Part shown: positions 39,817 through 47,319 of the stretch, in pieces | How the letters are laid out: each line of letters begins with the position of its first letter | How positions within the stretch are numbered: the stretch's first letter is position 1 | From: Rhodanobacter sp. | GTDB taxonomy: Bacteria; Pseudomonadota; Gammaproteobacteria; Xanthomonadales; Rhodanobacteraceae | NCBI GenBank assembly: GCA_024711345.1 | Contig: JANJTA010000027.1 | Coordinates: 1-59,562 of the forward strand | Reading direction: 5' to 3' | Length of the DNA stretch: 59,562 bases | Notes under the pieces: model-generated | The model's input: the letters and a program-made list of their open reading frames with translations, nothing else | Database searches by the model: none | What the model was told of the DNA's origin: nothing | Made by a program: the position numbers and the translations under genes

Positions 39817-40263
39817 ATGGGCGAGCTTTCGACGCATTACCTGTGGTGGATCCTGGCCCTGCTGCTGATCGCCGGCGAGCTGCTGCTGCCGGGCTATTTC
39901 CTGCTGTGGATCGGCCTGGCCGCGGCGGCGATGGGCGTGGTGCTGTGGCTCGACCCCACGCTGGGCGTGTTGGGGCAGGCCATCCTATTTGGCCTGCTCG
40001 CGTTCGCCTCGTGCGTGGGCTATGCACGCTGGCTGCGGCCGCGGCTGGAGCGGCGCGCGAGCGGCGACGAGCGCCTGAACCGCCGTGCCGAGCAGATGAT
40101 CGGGCAGCGCTACGAACTGATCGAGCCGATCGTCAACGGCCGCGGCAAGGCACGCGTCGGCGACGGCCAGTGGCTGGTCAGCGGACCGGACCTGCCGCGC
40201 GGCACCACGGTGGAGGTGATCGCGGTCGACGGCACCACGCTCAAGGTGCGCGCCGCCGCATGA
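39817..40263 (+). CDS. NfeD family protein
   Basis: This 148-residue protein is the usual partner of the preceding SPFH protein. It has two or three membrane helices (WWILALLLIAGELLLPGYFL and LGVLGQAILFGLLAFASCVGYA). A C-terminal OB-fold follows, with GRGKARVGDGQWLVSGPDLPRG and VEVIAVDGTTLKVRAA. It is the short form without a protease domain. It starts ten bases after the qmcA stop, and its stop overlaps the next gene's ATG, so the three genes form an operon. Confidence 0.92.
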   Translation: MGELSTHYLWWILALLLIAGELLLPGYFLLWIGLAAAAMGVVLWLDPTLGVLGQAILFGLLAFASCVGYARWLRPRLERRASGDERLNRRAEQMIGQRYELIEPIVNGRGKARVGDGQWLVSGPDLPRGTTVEVIAVDGTTLKVRAAA

Positions 40264-41540
40264 GTGCCGCCGAGGCCATCGACCGCCAGCAGTTCGCCAC
40301 CACGGCGCTGACCACGCGCATCGCATTCGTGCTGGAGCTGGCGCGGCGGCTGCACCAGTACGGCACCTCCGCGCCGCGGCTGGAGATGGCCATTGCCGGC
40401 GCGGCGCAGCGGCTGGGGATGTCCGCCGACGTGTGGTCCAGCCCCACCGCGATCATCATCTCCTTCGCCGATCTGGCCCAGGGCGAGGAGGGCGTGGCGC
40501 AGACTACCCAGGTGATGCGGCTGGCGCCGGGCGAAGTGAACCTCGAACGGCTGTGCCAGGCCGACGACATCGCCGACCGCGCGATCGCCGGCGAACTGGG
40601 CCTGCGCGAAGGCTTCCGCCGCCTGCGCGAGCTGGGCCGACCCGACACGCGCCGCGAGAAGATCGGCTCGATCGCCAGCTACGGGCTGTCCGCGGCCAGC
40701 ATCGCGGCGCTGTTCCTGCACAGCGCCTGGGTGGACCTGGTGGTGGCCGGCGCGATCGGCGCCGGCATCGGCTGGATCACCCTGCTGGCCGGCAGCCGGC
40801 CGCGGCTGGCGGTGGCCAGCGATGCGATCTGCGCGCTGGTGGCCACCACCGTGGCGATCGTGGTGAGCGCGTTCGTGGTGCCGCTGTCGATCAAGTCGGT
40901 GGTGCTCGCCAGCCTGATCATCCTGGTGCCGGGCATGTCGCTGACCAACGCCGTGCGCGAGATCTCCAGCGGGCACCTGGTGTCCGGCATGGCACGCATG
41001 GGCGGCGCCATGTCGACCCTGCTCAAGCTCACCTTCGGCACCATCGCGGCGACCCAGCTGTGCGCGGCCGTGGGCATCGCCGCGCGCGACTTCGCGTTGC
41101 CGGCGCTGCCGGTATGGACCGACTACCCGGCGTTGCTGGTCGCGGCGGTCGCCTTCGCCATCCTGTTCCGTGCGGCGCGGCGCGACTGGCCGGTGGTGAT
41201 CGTGGCGGTGGTGGTTGGCTACCTGGCCACCCGCTGGGGCGGGGCGATCTCCGGTTCGCTGCCCGGCGCGCCGGTGGGCGTGTTCCTGGGCGGGCTGCTG
41301 CTGGGCGCGCTGGCGAACGTGTATGCGCGCTTCGCGCATCGCCCCGGCGCGGTGGTGCGCGAACCGGGCATCCTGCTGCTGGTGCCGGGCAGCGTGGGCT
41401 TCCGCAGCGTGTCGCTGCTGCTCGAACGCGACACCACGCCGAGCCTGGACACCGGCCTGCTGCTGGTGACCTTGCTGGTGTCGCTGGTGGCGGGACTGAT
41501 GTTCGGCGACCTGCTGGTATCGCCGCGCAGGTCCCTGTAA
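40260..41540 (+). CDS. threonine/serine exporter ThrE-like protein
   Basis: This 426-residue protein joins both halves of the ThrE family. The N-terminal cytoplasmic ThrE domain shows RLHQYGTSAPRLEMAI and SPTAIIISF. About ten membrane helices follow, including ASLIILVPGMSLTNAVREI, which is the family hallmark, and a second half with LLLVPGSVGFRS. The family exports threonine and serine by proton antiport. It starts at ATG 40260 overlapping the NfeD stop. The gap after it holds an R1 repeat and then the H-NS terminator. Confidence 0.9.
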   Translation: MSAAEAIDRQQFATTALTTRIAFVLELARRLHQYGTSAPRLEMAIAGAAQRLGMSADVWSSPTAIIISFADLAQGEEGVAQTTQVMRLAPGEVNLERLCQADDIADRAIAGELGLREGFRRLRELGRPDTRREKIGSIASYGLSAASIAALFLHSAWVDLVVAGAIGAGIGWITLLAGSRPRLAVASDAICALVATTVAIVVSAFVVPLSIKSVVLASLIILVPGMSLTNAVREISSGHLVSGMARMGGAMSTLLKLTFGTIAATQLCAAVGIAARDFALPALPVWTDYPALLVAAVAFAILFRAARRDWPVVIVAVVVGYLATRWGGAISGSLPGAPVGVFLGGLLLGALANVYARFAHRPGAVVREPGILLLVPGSVGFRSVSLLLERDTTPSLDTGLLLVTLLVSLVAGLMFGDLLVSPRRSL

Positions 41541-41797
41541 GACAAAAACGGCATAAATCCCGGATCTCCACGCCGCCTCACTCGTCACGGCAGCGAAACC
41601 GCACGGCCCGTTTGCCCCCTCCTCTGCAAAGCAGGGGAGGGTTGGGGAGGGATTGCGCTTGATTTGGACAAGATCAGAAGCCACCCCTCACCTGAAGGAC
41701 TCCCTGCGGTCGCTGACCTGCCCCTGTCTCGCAGGGGGAGGAACCGGGTAGGTGCCGACCGCATCAAACGGACGAGGCATTGCTTCAAACCTCCAAA
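41541..41797. other. intergenic stretch holding an R1 repeat, no gene
   Basis: The space between the ThrE-like gene and the H-NS terminator contains no open frame with family support. Most of it is a copy of the dispersed R1 repeat (41614-41743). Confidence 0.6.
41614..41743. repeat. dispersed intergenic repeat R1
   Basis: CCCCCTCCTCTGC and GCAGGGGAGGG form the opening hairpin. A looser middle follows, then ACTCCCTGCGGTCGC and CCCCTGTCTCGCAGGGGGAGG. The GACTCCCT-GGTCGC block is shared with the copy at 22839 and, reversed, with the fragment at 1177. Confidence 0.75.
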
Positions 41798-41830
41798 CAA
41801 AAACGCCGGCGCGAGGCCGGCGTTTTTGTT
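41798..41830 (-). terminator. strong rho-independent terminator of the H-NS-like gene
   Basis: CAAAAACGCCGGC and GCCGGCGTTTTTG form a perfect 13-base stem with loop GCGAG. Runs of T lie on either strand, so it can work in both directions. It starts 15 bases beyond the H-NS-like stop codon. Confidence 0.9.
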
Positions 41831-41844
41831 CGGACGACAGACGA

Positions 41845-42168
41845 TCAGATCGCCAGGTCCTTTTCCTTCTTGCCGGCCTTCAGCGCGTCATTGAACCAGT
41901 GCGGGCGCTTGCCGCGGCCGGACCAGGTCTGCGCAGGATTGGCCGGGTTGCGGTATTTCGGCGGAACCGAACCAGTGCTGCGCTTGGCCTTGCCGCGCGC
42001 GCCACCGAAGATGTCCTCGAAGGTATAACCCTCGGCCTTGATCAAGGCATGCACTTTCTCGCGCAGCTTGACGACTTTTTCCTTGCGCAATTCGTTCTGG
42101 CGCAGCTGGGCCTTGCTGATCAGGTCGGTCAGCTGGTTGTGATTCAGGTTCTTGATGTCGACGGCCAT
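41845..42168 (-). CDS. H-NS family nucleoid-associated protein (XrvA-like)
   Basis: This 107-residue DNA-binding protein has an N-terminal coiled-coil oligomerisation region (ISKAQLRQNELRKEKVVKLREK). The C-terminal minor-groove-binding module is PPKYRNPANPAQTWSGRGKRP, the form found in XrvA and beta-proteobacterial H-NS proteins. It likely silences AT-rich, horizontally acquired DNA. The start at 42168 follows a GGGAG ribosome site; a longer frame from 42267 adds 33 unconserved residues. A candidate promoter lies at 42288-42317 and a strong terminator follows the gene. Confidence 0.93.
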   Translation of the reverse strand: MAVDIKNLNHNQLTDLISKAQLRQNELRKEKVVKLREKVHALIKAEGYTFEDIFGGARGKAKRSTGSVPPKYRNPANPAQTWSGRGKRPHWFNDALKAGKKEKDLAI

Positions 42169-42287
42169 GATTGACTCCCGGTAAGTATCGGTATTAAGCG
42201 GTCTGGCGATGGTCTGGCCATTATCGGGAACAAAGCCCGACGCAGTGGAAGTTGTTGCGGTGGGCATTCTCGCTGATTTGCAGAATT

Positions 42288-42317
42288 GTTGTAAAGCGCA
42301 ACGCCGGCCGTGGACAA
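42288..42317 (-). promoter_or_regulatory. candidate sigma-70 promoter of the H-NS-like gene
   Basis: On the minus strand TTGTCC and TACAAC are separated by 18 bases, about 115 bases before the start codon. The AT-rich leader that follows is uncommon in this GC-rich window. Evidence is limited to hexamer similarity. Confidence 0.3.
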
Positions 42318-42390
42318 TAGCTTCACATTAAGGGCGATTAATGTGCGGATGGTCGCGAATTAGTCCGCCCGCTGGTTTCATCGGGGCAAT

Positions 42391-42421
42391 ACAAAAACGG
42401 CCGCAGCGGGCGGCCGTTTCG
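42391..42421 (-). terminator. rho-independent terminator of proS
   Basis: AAACGGCCGC and GCGGCCGTTT form a 10-base stem with loop AGCGG; on the minus strand the stem runs into TTTTTGT. It starts about 22 bases after the proS stop codon. Confidence 0.87.
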
Positions 42422-42442
42422 TTAATGCGAATCCGCTTGGGC

Positions 42443-44140
42443 TCAGCCGAGCAGGGCGAGCAATTGTGCCTCGTTCAGCGAGCGGCTTTCGGCGTCTGCG
42501 CGCGCGCGATATTCCAGCGTGCCCGCGGCGAGTCCGCGCTCGCTGACCACCACACGGTGCGGAATGCCGATCAGCTCCATGTCGGCGAACATGCTGCCGG
42601 CGCGCACGCCGCGGTCGTCCAGCACCGCCTCGATGCCGCGCTGGCCGAGCGTCTGGTACAGCGCCTCGGCCGCCGCGCTGACGGCCGGCGAGTTCTTCGG
42701 GTTGATCACGCATACCGCCACGCGCCATGGCGCCATCGCTTCCGGCCAGAGGATGCCGGCGTCGTCGTGGCGCTGCTCGATCGCGGCGGCGACGATGCGG
42801 CTGACGCCGATGCCGTAGCAGCCCATGGTCATCAGCTGCGGCTTGCCGGTTTCGTCCACCACGGTGGCGCCGAGCGCCTCGGCGTACTTGGTGCCGAGCT
42901 GGAACACGTGGCCGACCTCGATGCCGCGGGCGAGGTGCAGCACGCCGTGGCCGTCAGGCGACAGGTCGCCCTCGACCACGTTGCGCAGGTCGGCGATGCG
43001 GGTGATGCGCGCATCGCGTTCCCAGTTCGCGCCGGTGCAGTGGCTGCGGTCGGCATTGCCGCCGCAGACGAAGTCGGCCAGCACGGCGGCGTCGCGGTCG
43101 ACGATCAGCGGGATCGACGCCGGCAGCCCGACCGGGCCGATGAAGCCGGGGCGGGTGCCGGTGGCGGCGAGGATCTCCTCTTCGCTGGCGAGCACCGCTT
43201 CGCCCGGCAGCTCGGCCAGCTTGCCGGCCTTGACCTCGTTGAGCTCGTGGTCGCCGCGCAGGCACAGCGCCACCAGGCCGTCACGGCCGCGCACCAGCAG
43301 GGTCTTTACGCATTGCCGCGGGCTGACCTCGAGGAAGGCGGCGACGTCGCCGATGGTTTTCTGGGTGGGCGTGTCGACCCGCTGCAGGGCGGCGGCGGGA
43401 GCGGGGCGCGCCGCGGTCGGTGCCAGCGCCTCGGCCTTTTCGAGATTGGCGGCGTAATCGGAGCCGTCGGAAAACGCGATGGCGTCCTCGCCGGAATCGG
43501 CCAGCACCTGGAATTCATGGCTGGCATTGCCGCCGATGGCGCCGGTATCGGCCTGCACCGCGCGGAAGGTCAGGCCGAGGCGGGTGAAAATGCGCACGTA
43601 GGCCTGGTACATCGCCGCATAGGTTTCGGCCAGCGAGTCCTGCGTCAGGTGGAACGAATAAGCGTCCTTCATCAGGAATTCGCGTGCGCGCATCACGCCG
43701 AAACGCGGGCGGATCTCGTCGCGGAACTTGGTCTGGATCTGGTAGAAGTTGACCGGCAGCTGCTTGTAGCTTTTCAGCTCGTTGCGGGCGAAATCGGTAA
43801 CCACTTCCTCGTGGGTCGGGCCGTAGCAGAATTCCTGGCCCTTGCGGTCCTTGATTTTCAGCAGCTGTCCGCCGAATTTCTCCCAGCGACCGGTTTCTTC
43901 CCACAGTTCCTTCGGCTGCACCGAAGGCATCAGCATTTCGATCGCGCCGGCGCGGTCCATTTCCTCGCGCACGATATGTTCCACCTTGCGCAGCACGCGC
44001 AGGCCCAGCGGACTCCAGGTGTACAGACCGGAGGCCAGCTTGCGGATCATGCCGGCACGCAGCATCAGCTGGTGGCTGGCGATTTCGGCGTCGGCGGGGA
44101 CTTCCTTGACGGTGGCCAGGTGGAATTGGCTGAGGCGCAT
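42443..44140 (-). CDS. proS: prolyl-tRNA synthetase
   Basis: This 565-residue class II synthetase charges tRNA-Pro. It has the bacterial layout with the YbaK-like editing insertion in the middle (about 225-405, including [23 protein letters not shown]). Class II motifs are visible: motif 1 and 2 around [18 protein letters not shown] and [24 protein letters not shown], and motif 3 in [18 protein letters not shown]. The C-terminal anticodon-binding domain starts [19 protein letters not shown] -10-like hexamer (minus strand, 44170-44175) lies just upstream. A terminator follows. Confidence 0.96.
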   Translation of the reverse strand: MRLSQFHLATVKEVPADAEIASHQLMLRAGMIRKLASGLYTWSPLGLRVLRKVEHIVREEMDRAGAIEMLMPSVQPKELWEETGRWEKFGGQLLKIKDRKGQEFCYGPTHEEVVTDFARNELKSYKQLPVNFYQIQTKFRDEIRPRFGVMRAREFLMKDAYSFHLTQDSLAETYAAMYQAYVRIFTRLGLTFRAVQADTGAIGGNASHEFQVLADSGEDAIAFSDGSDYAANLEKAEALAPTAARPAPAAALQRVDTPTQKTIGDVAAFLEVSPRQCVKTLLVRGRDGLVALCLRGDHELNEVKAGKLAELPGEAVLASEEEILAATGTRPGFIGPVGLPASIPLIVDRDAAVLADFVCGGNADRSHCTGANWERDARITRIADLRNVVEGDLSPDGHGVLHLARGIEVGHVFQLGTKYAEALGATVVDETGKPQLMTMGCYGIGVSRIVAAAIEQRHDDAGILWPEAMAPWRVAVCVINPKNSPAVSAAAEALYQTLGQRGIEAVLDDRGVRAGSMFADMELIGIPHRVVVSERGLAAGTLEYRARADAESRSLNEAQLLALLG

Positions 44141-44218
44141 GCGGGCGGTTCCGGCGTGGTAAAGCGCCTATTGTAGCGGCCTGCCGATACCCTCGCCGGA
44201 CGGGCGTGGCCGCCGCGG

Positions 44219-44635
44219 TCAGCCCTTGCAGTACTGGTCGTACTGGGCCTGCGCCGAGGCGGTCTGCTGCTTGCGCTGGTCGCCTTCCAGCGCCACGGAT
44301 TTGCCGTTCTGCTGCATCACCACCGGCCCGCTGCCCTGCAAGGCGGCGAGGTTGGTCTTCAGCGTCTCGCACAGCTTGCTGCGGTTTTCCGGCGTGTCGG
44401 CCATCGGCCTGGCGGGTTCGGCCGGAGTTTCGCTGGCAGGCGCCGTCCTGGCGGGGGCCGGCGCGGCCAGCGGTTCCACCGTGCCGGTGGTGGTGACTTT
44501 CACGTATTTCGTGCCCCGCGCCGGCGCCGCTTCGGAGTAGTGCACGGTGCCGCTCGCATCCGTCCACTTGTAGACCTGGGCGGTGGCCAGCGGGGCCAGC
44601 AACAGCAGCGCCACGGCAATCAGCGAACGATGCAT
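44219..44635 (-). CDS. DUF4124 domain secreted protein
   Basis: This 138-residue protein has a signal peptide (MHRSLIAVALLLLAPLATAQ) followed at once by the DUF4124 motif VYKWTDASGTVHYSEAAP. An Ala/Pro-rich linker comes next, and a C-terminal helix (TASAQAQYDQYCKG) ends near a cysteine. DUF4124 proteins are common small periplasmic proteins of gammaproteobacteria with no known function. The ATG at 44635 is preferred over 44647 because GGAGA then lies six bases before it. A candidate promoter lies at 44672-44700. Confidence 0.85.
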   Translation of the reverse strand: MHRSLIAVALLLLAPLATAQVYKWTDASGTVHYSEAAPARGTKYVKVTTTGTVEPLAAPAPARTAPASETPAEPARPMADTPENRSKLCETLKTNLAALQGSGPVVMQQNGKSVALEGDQRKQQTASAQAQYDQYCKG

Positions 44636-44671
44636 GGGGTTCTCCATTTCGCGGGAAAATGACGGTGCACC

Positions 44672-44700
44672 TTGTTATCACTCCGGCCTGCCGGACTCAA
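44672..44700 (-). promoter_or_regulatory. candidate sigma-70 promoter of the DUF4124 gene
   Basis: On the minus strand TTGAGT and TAACAA are separated by exactly 17 bases, about 37 bases before the start codon. It is a moderate match to the consensus. The divergent pssA gene has only a TACACT -10-like hexamer at 44714-44719 with no clear -35. Confidence 0.35.
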
Positions 44701-44745
44701 GCAGCCGATGGTTTACACTGCGCGCATCCCGTCACGGATTGATTC

Positions 44746-45528
44746 ATGAGCGAGTCCCTGCCCGTACGCCCGCCCCGTCACCGGGGCATCTACCTGTTGC
44801 CGAACCTGTTCACCACGGGGGCGATGTTCGCGGGTTTCTACGCGATCATCGCCAGCATCAGCGGCCGTTATACCGAGGCTGCGGTGGCGGTGTTCATTGC
44901 CGCGCTGCTGGATGGCATGGACGGCCGCGTGGCGCGCATGACCGGCACCCAGACCGAGTTCGGCGTGCAGTACGACTCGCTGTCGGACCTGGTCAGTTTC
45001 GGGCTGGCGCCGGCGCTGGTGATGTACACCTGGTCGCTGTCGACGCTGCGCGATTTCGGCCCGCTGTGGGGCAAGCTGGGCTGGGCTGCCGCGTTCATCT
45101 ACGCCGCCTGCGCCGCGCTGCGGCTGGCGCGCTTCAACACCCAGGTCGGCGTGGCCGACAAGCGCTATTTCCAGGGGCTGGCCAGCCCGGCGGCGGCGGC
45201 GGTGTGCATGTCGTTCGTGTGGAGCGTGGACAAGTTCGGCCTGGCCGGCAGCGATTTCTGTTTCGTCACCGCGGTGCTGGCGGTGCTGGTCGGCCTGCTG
45301 ATGGTCAGCCGCTTCCGCTATTTCAGCTTCAAGTCGCTGCCGATGGGCGACCGCCAGCGCGTGCCGTTCGTGTGGATGGTGGTGGCGGTGCTGCTGCTGG
45401 CGCTGCTGATCCTGGATACGCCGCGCGTGCTGTTCGTGGGCTTCGCGGTCTACCTGCTGTCCGGCCCGGTATGGACGATCTGGGGCCTGGCCACGCATCG
45501 GCGCCGGGTGCGGCGCGGCACGGCATGA
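44746..45528 (+). CDS. pssA: CDP-diacylglycerol-serine O-phosphatidyltransferase
   Basis: This 260-residue membrane enzyme makes phosphatidylserine, the precursor of phosphatidylethanolamine. The CDP-alcohol phosphotransferase signature D-G-x2-D-G-R-x-A-R with downstream G-x3-D-x3-D is visible as LDGMDGRVARMTGTQTEFG followed by YDSLSDLVSFG, near residues 50-80. About eight hydrophobic helices follow the family pattern of the type II enzyme (not the E. coli peripheral type). The stop overlaps the next gene's ATG, so the downstream genes are coupled to it. Confidence 0.94.
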   Translation: MSESLPVRPPRHRGIYLLPNLFTTGAMFAGFYAIIASISGRYTEAAVAVFIAALLDGMDGRVARMTGTQTEFGVQYDSLSDLVSFGLAPALVMYTWSLSTLRDFGPLWGKLGWAAAFIYAACAALRLARFNTQVGVADKRYFQGLASPAAAAVCMSFVWSVDKFGLAGSDFCFVTAVLAVLVGLLMVSRFRYFSFKSLPMGDRQRVPFVWMVVAVLLLALLILDTPRVLFVGFAVYLLSGPVWTIWGLATHRRRVRRGTA

Positions 45529-46022
45529 ACGCCGCCGCACGCCAGCCCGCCGACGCTGCGCATCGCGCCCGCGTGCTGCGCGCGCTGGGGGTGACACCGT
45601 GGCAGCGGCGGGGTGCACCTGCGGTGGCCGTCGCGCAGGCCGGGCAGGCCCATGCGCCGGCCGCAGCCGCAGCTGCGGGCGTGGCTTGCGTGGCGGTGTT
45701 GCCGCAAGGCTGCAGCGCGCGCGAGCTCGACTTGCTCGGCCGCGCGCTGGCCACCTGCGGCGCCGCGCTGGCGCGTGCCGCCCGGGTCACCGTCAGCGAC
45801 GGCCAGCTGGCCGCCGACGTGCCCGAGGCGCGCGCCTATCTGGTATTCGGCGAGGCGCAGGCGCACGCGCTGGGTCGCGCGCTGCCGGCGGCGGCGATGC
45901 ACCAGGCGCAGATCGTGCTGGCCGACGAGCCGGCACTGCTGCTGACCAGCGCCGGCGCCAAGCGACGCCTGTGGAATGCGTTGCGCAGCGTGCGCCGCAC
46001 ACTGGCCGCCGCCGGCGACTGA
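45525..46022 (+). CDS. holD: probable DNA polymerase III psi subunit (HolD-like)
   Basis: This 165-residue protein is not obvious at first sight. Its N-terminus, RVLRALGVTPWQRRG, has the LxxLGxTxW pattern that E. coli psi uses near its start. The C-terminus, SAGAKRRLWNALRSV, resembles the conserved psi end in which a Lys/Arg-Leu-Trp helix closes the fold. The gene directly precedes rimI, the same order as holD-rimI in E. coli. Psi bridges the clamp loader to chi and SSB. The middle is Ala-rich and poorly conserved. The call is moderate; the alternative is a lineage-specific hypothetical protein. Confidence 0.6.
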   Translation: MNAAARQPADAAHRARVLRALGVTPWQRRGAPAVAVAQAGQAHAPAAAAAAGVACVAVLPQGCSARELDLLGRALATCGAALARAARVTVSDGQLAADVPEARAYLVFGEAQAHALGRALPAAAMHQAQIVLADEPALLLTSAGAKRRLWNALRSVRRTLAAAGD

Positions 46023-46027
46023 CGGCC

Positions 46028-46498
46028 ATGGCCGCGGTGGTCAAGCCGGTGGTCCAGGTGCGCGGCATGCGGGTCGAGGACCTGGACGCGGTCAGCGCGC
46101 TGGAAAACCTCTCCTACGAGTTTCCATGGTCGGCAGGCATCTTCGGCGACTGCCTGAAGGCGGGGCACCCATGCTGGGTGCTGTGCGTCGACGGCGTGGT
46201 CGCCGGCTACGGCATCCTGTCCACGGGCGCCGGCGAAGCGCATGTGCTGAACCTGTGCATCGGACCGGCATACCGCGGCCGTGGGCTGGGCCGGCACCTG
46301 CTGGGCCGGTTGCTGGACATCGCACGCTGGAACGGTGCCGAACGGATATTCCTCGAGGTGCGTCCGTCGAACCCGCTGGCAAAGGCGCTGTACGAGTCGG
46401 TGGGCTTCCGCGAGATCGGCCGCCGGCCGCGCTATTACCCGGCGCACCATGGGCGCGAGGACGCGATCGTGATGGCGCTGGAGCCGGGGGTGCCCTAG
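46028..46498 (+). CDS. rimI: ribosomal protein S18 alanine N-acetyltransferase
   Basis: This 156-residue GNAT enzyme acetylates the N-terminal alanine of ribosomal protein S18. It shows the RimI pattern: LENLSYEFPWSAGIFGDCL near the start, VLNLCIGPAYRGRGLGRHLL (acetyl-CoA loop) and FLEVRPSNPLAKALYESVGF, ending in RPRYYPAHHGREDAIVM. It follows the HolD-like gene by five bases and is probably co-transcribed with it and pssA. The ATG at 46028 gives the expected length. Confidence 0.94.
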   Translation: MAAVVKPVVQVRGMRVEDLDAVSALENLSYEFPWSAGIFGDCLKAGHPCWVLCVDGVVAGYGILSTGAGEAHVLNLCIGPAYRGRGLGRHLLGRLLDIARWNGAERIFLEVRPSNPLAKALYESVGFREIGRRPRYYPAHHGREDAIVMALEPGVP

Positions 46499-46598
46499 CG
46501 GGCCGCGCCCGGCAGGCGCCGCGAGCGGACCCGCCGCGCAAAACACGATGCTGGCAACTGCTAGCATGCCGCACGCATTCCGTGCGGGAGTCTCCTCA

Positions 46599-47285
46599 GT
46601 GCAAGGGCAGTTCTCGACCGACTGGTTCCACCACAACATTCCGCATTGGGAGCAGTGGCTTGCTTCGCTGCGCGGCAAGCCGGGCCTGCGCGCGCTGGAG
46701 ATCGGCAGTTTCGAGGGGCGCTCGACCGTTTGGCTGTGCGAGAACATCCTGACCGCCGCAGACAGCGCGATCGACTGCCTGGATTTCTTCCAGCCCGACC
46801 CGCTGTACGGCGACTACCACGCGCGTTTTCGCGCCAACACCGCACCCTGGCGCGAGCGCATCAGCGAGTTCCCCGGGCCGAGCTTCGATGCCCTGCGGCG
46901 CGTGCAAGGGCCCTACGACCTGGTCTACGTCGACGGCTGGCATGCCGCCTTCGGCGCACTGGCCGACGGCACCATGGCATGGCCGCTGCTGAAGGTCGGC
47001 GGCATCATGATCTTCGACGACTACCTGTGGGTGCCGCCTAAGCTGGGTTCGCCGCCGCGCCCTGGCTGGCTGACACGCAAGTGGCTGCGCTGGAGCGGCC
47101 GCCGCTGGCAGAGCGAGGGGTTGAAGAAGCAGATCGAAAGCGTGAGGACGCAGACGCCCAAGCTCGGTGTGGACGGCCTGCTGGCCACGCTGGAGGGCCA
47201 TTACGAGTTGCTGGGCATCAGCAACCAGCTGGCCGTGCGCAAGACGCGCGACTTCACGCCGGGGCAGGTCGGCCACGACACCTGA
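46599..47285 (+). CDS. class I SAM-dependent methyltransferase
   Basis: This protein of about 228 residues has a SAM-binding Rossmann start (LRALEIGSFEGRSTVWLCEN) followed by an acidic second strand (IDCLDFFQPDP). YDLVYVDGWHAAFGALADG comes next and then GGIMIFDDYLW, the pattern of the Methyltransf_24 group that modifies small molecules or sugars. The acceptor is unknown. I chose GTG 46599 because GGGAG lies eight bases before it; ATG 46548 or 46566 would add unconserved residues. It converges on valS with only 34 bases between. Confidence 0.8.
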   Translation: MQGQFSTDWFHHNIPHWEQWLASLRGKPGLRALEIGSFEGRSTVWLCENILTAADSAIDCLDFFQPDPLYGDYHARFRANTAPWRERISEFPGPSFDALRRVQGPYDLVYVDGWHAAFGALADGTMAWPLLKVGGIMIFDDYLWVPPKLGSPPRPGWLTRKWLRWSGRRWQSEGLKKQIESVRTQTPKLGVDGLLATLEGHYELLGISNQLAVRKTRDFTPGQVGHDT

Positions 47286-47319
47286 GGGGCCGGGCCGTCG
47301 CGCGGCGGGGCAGCGAACA

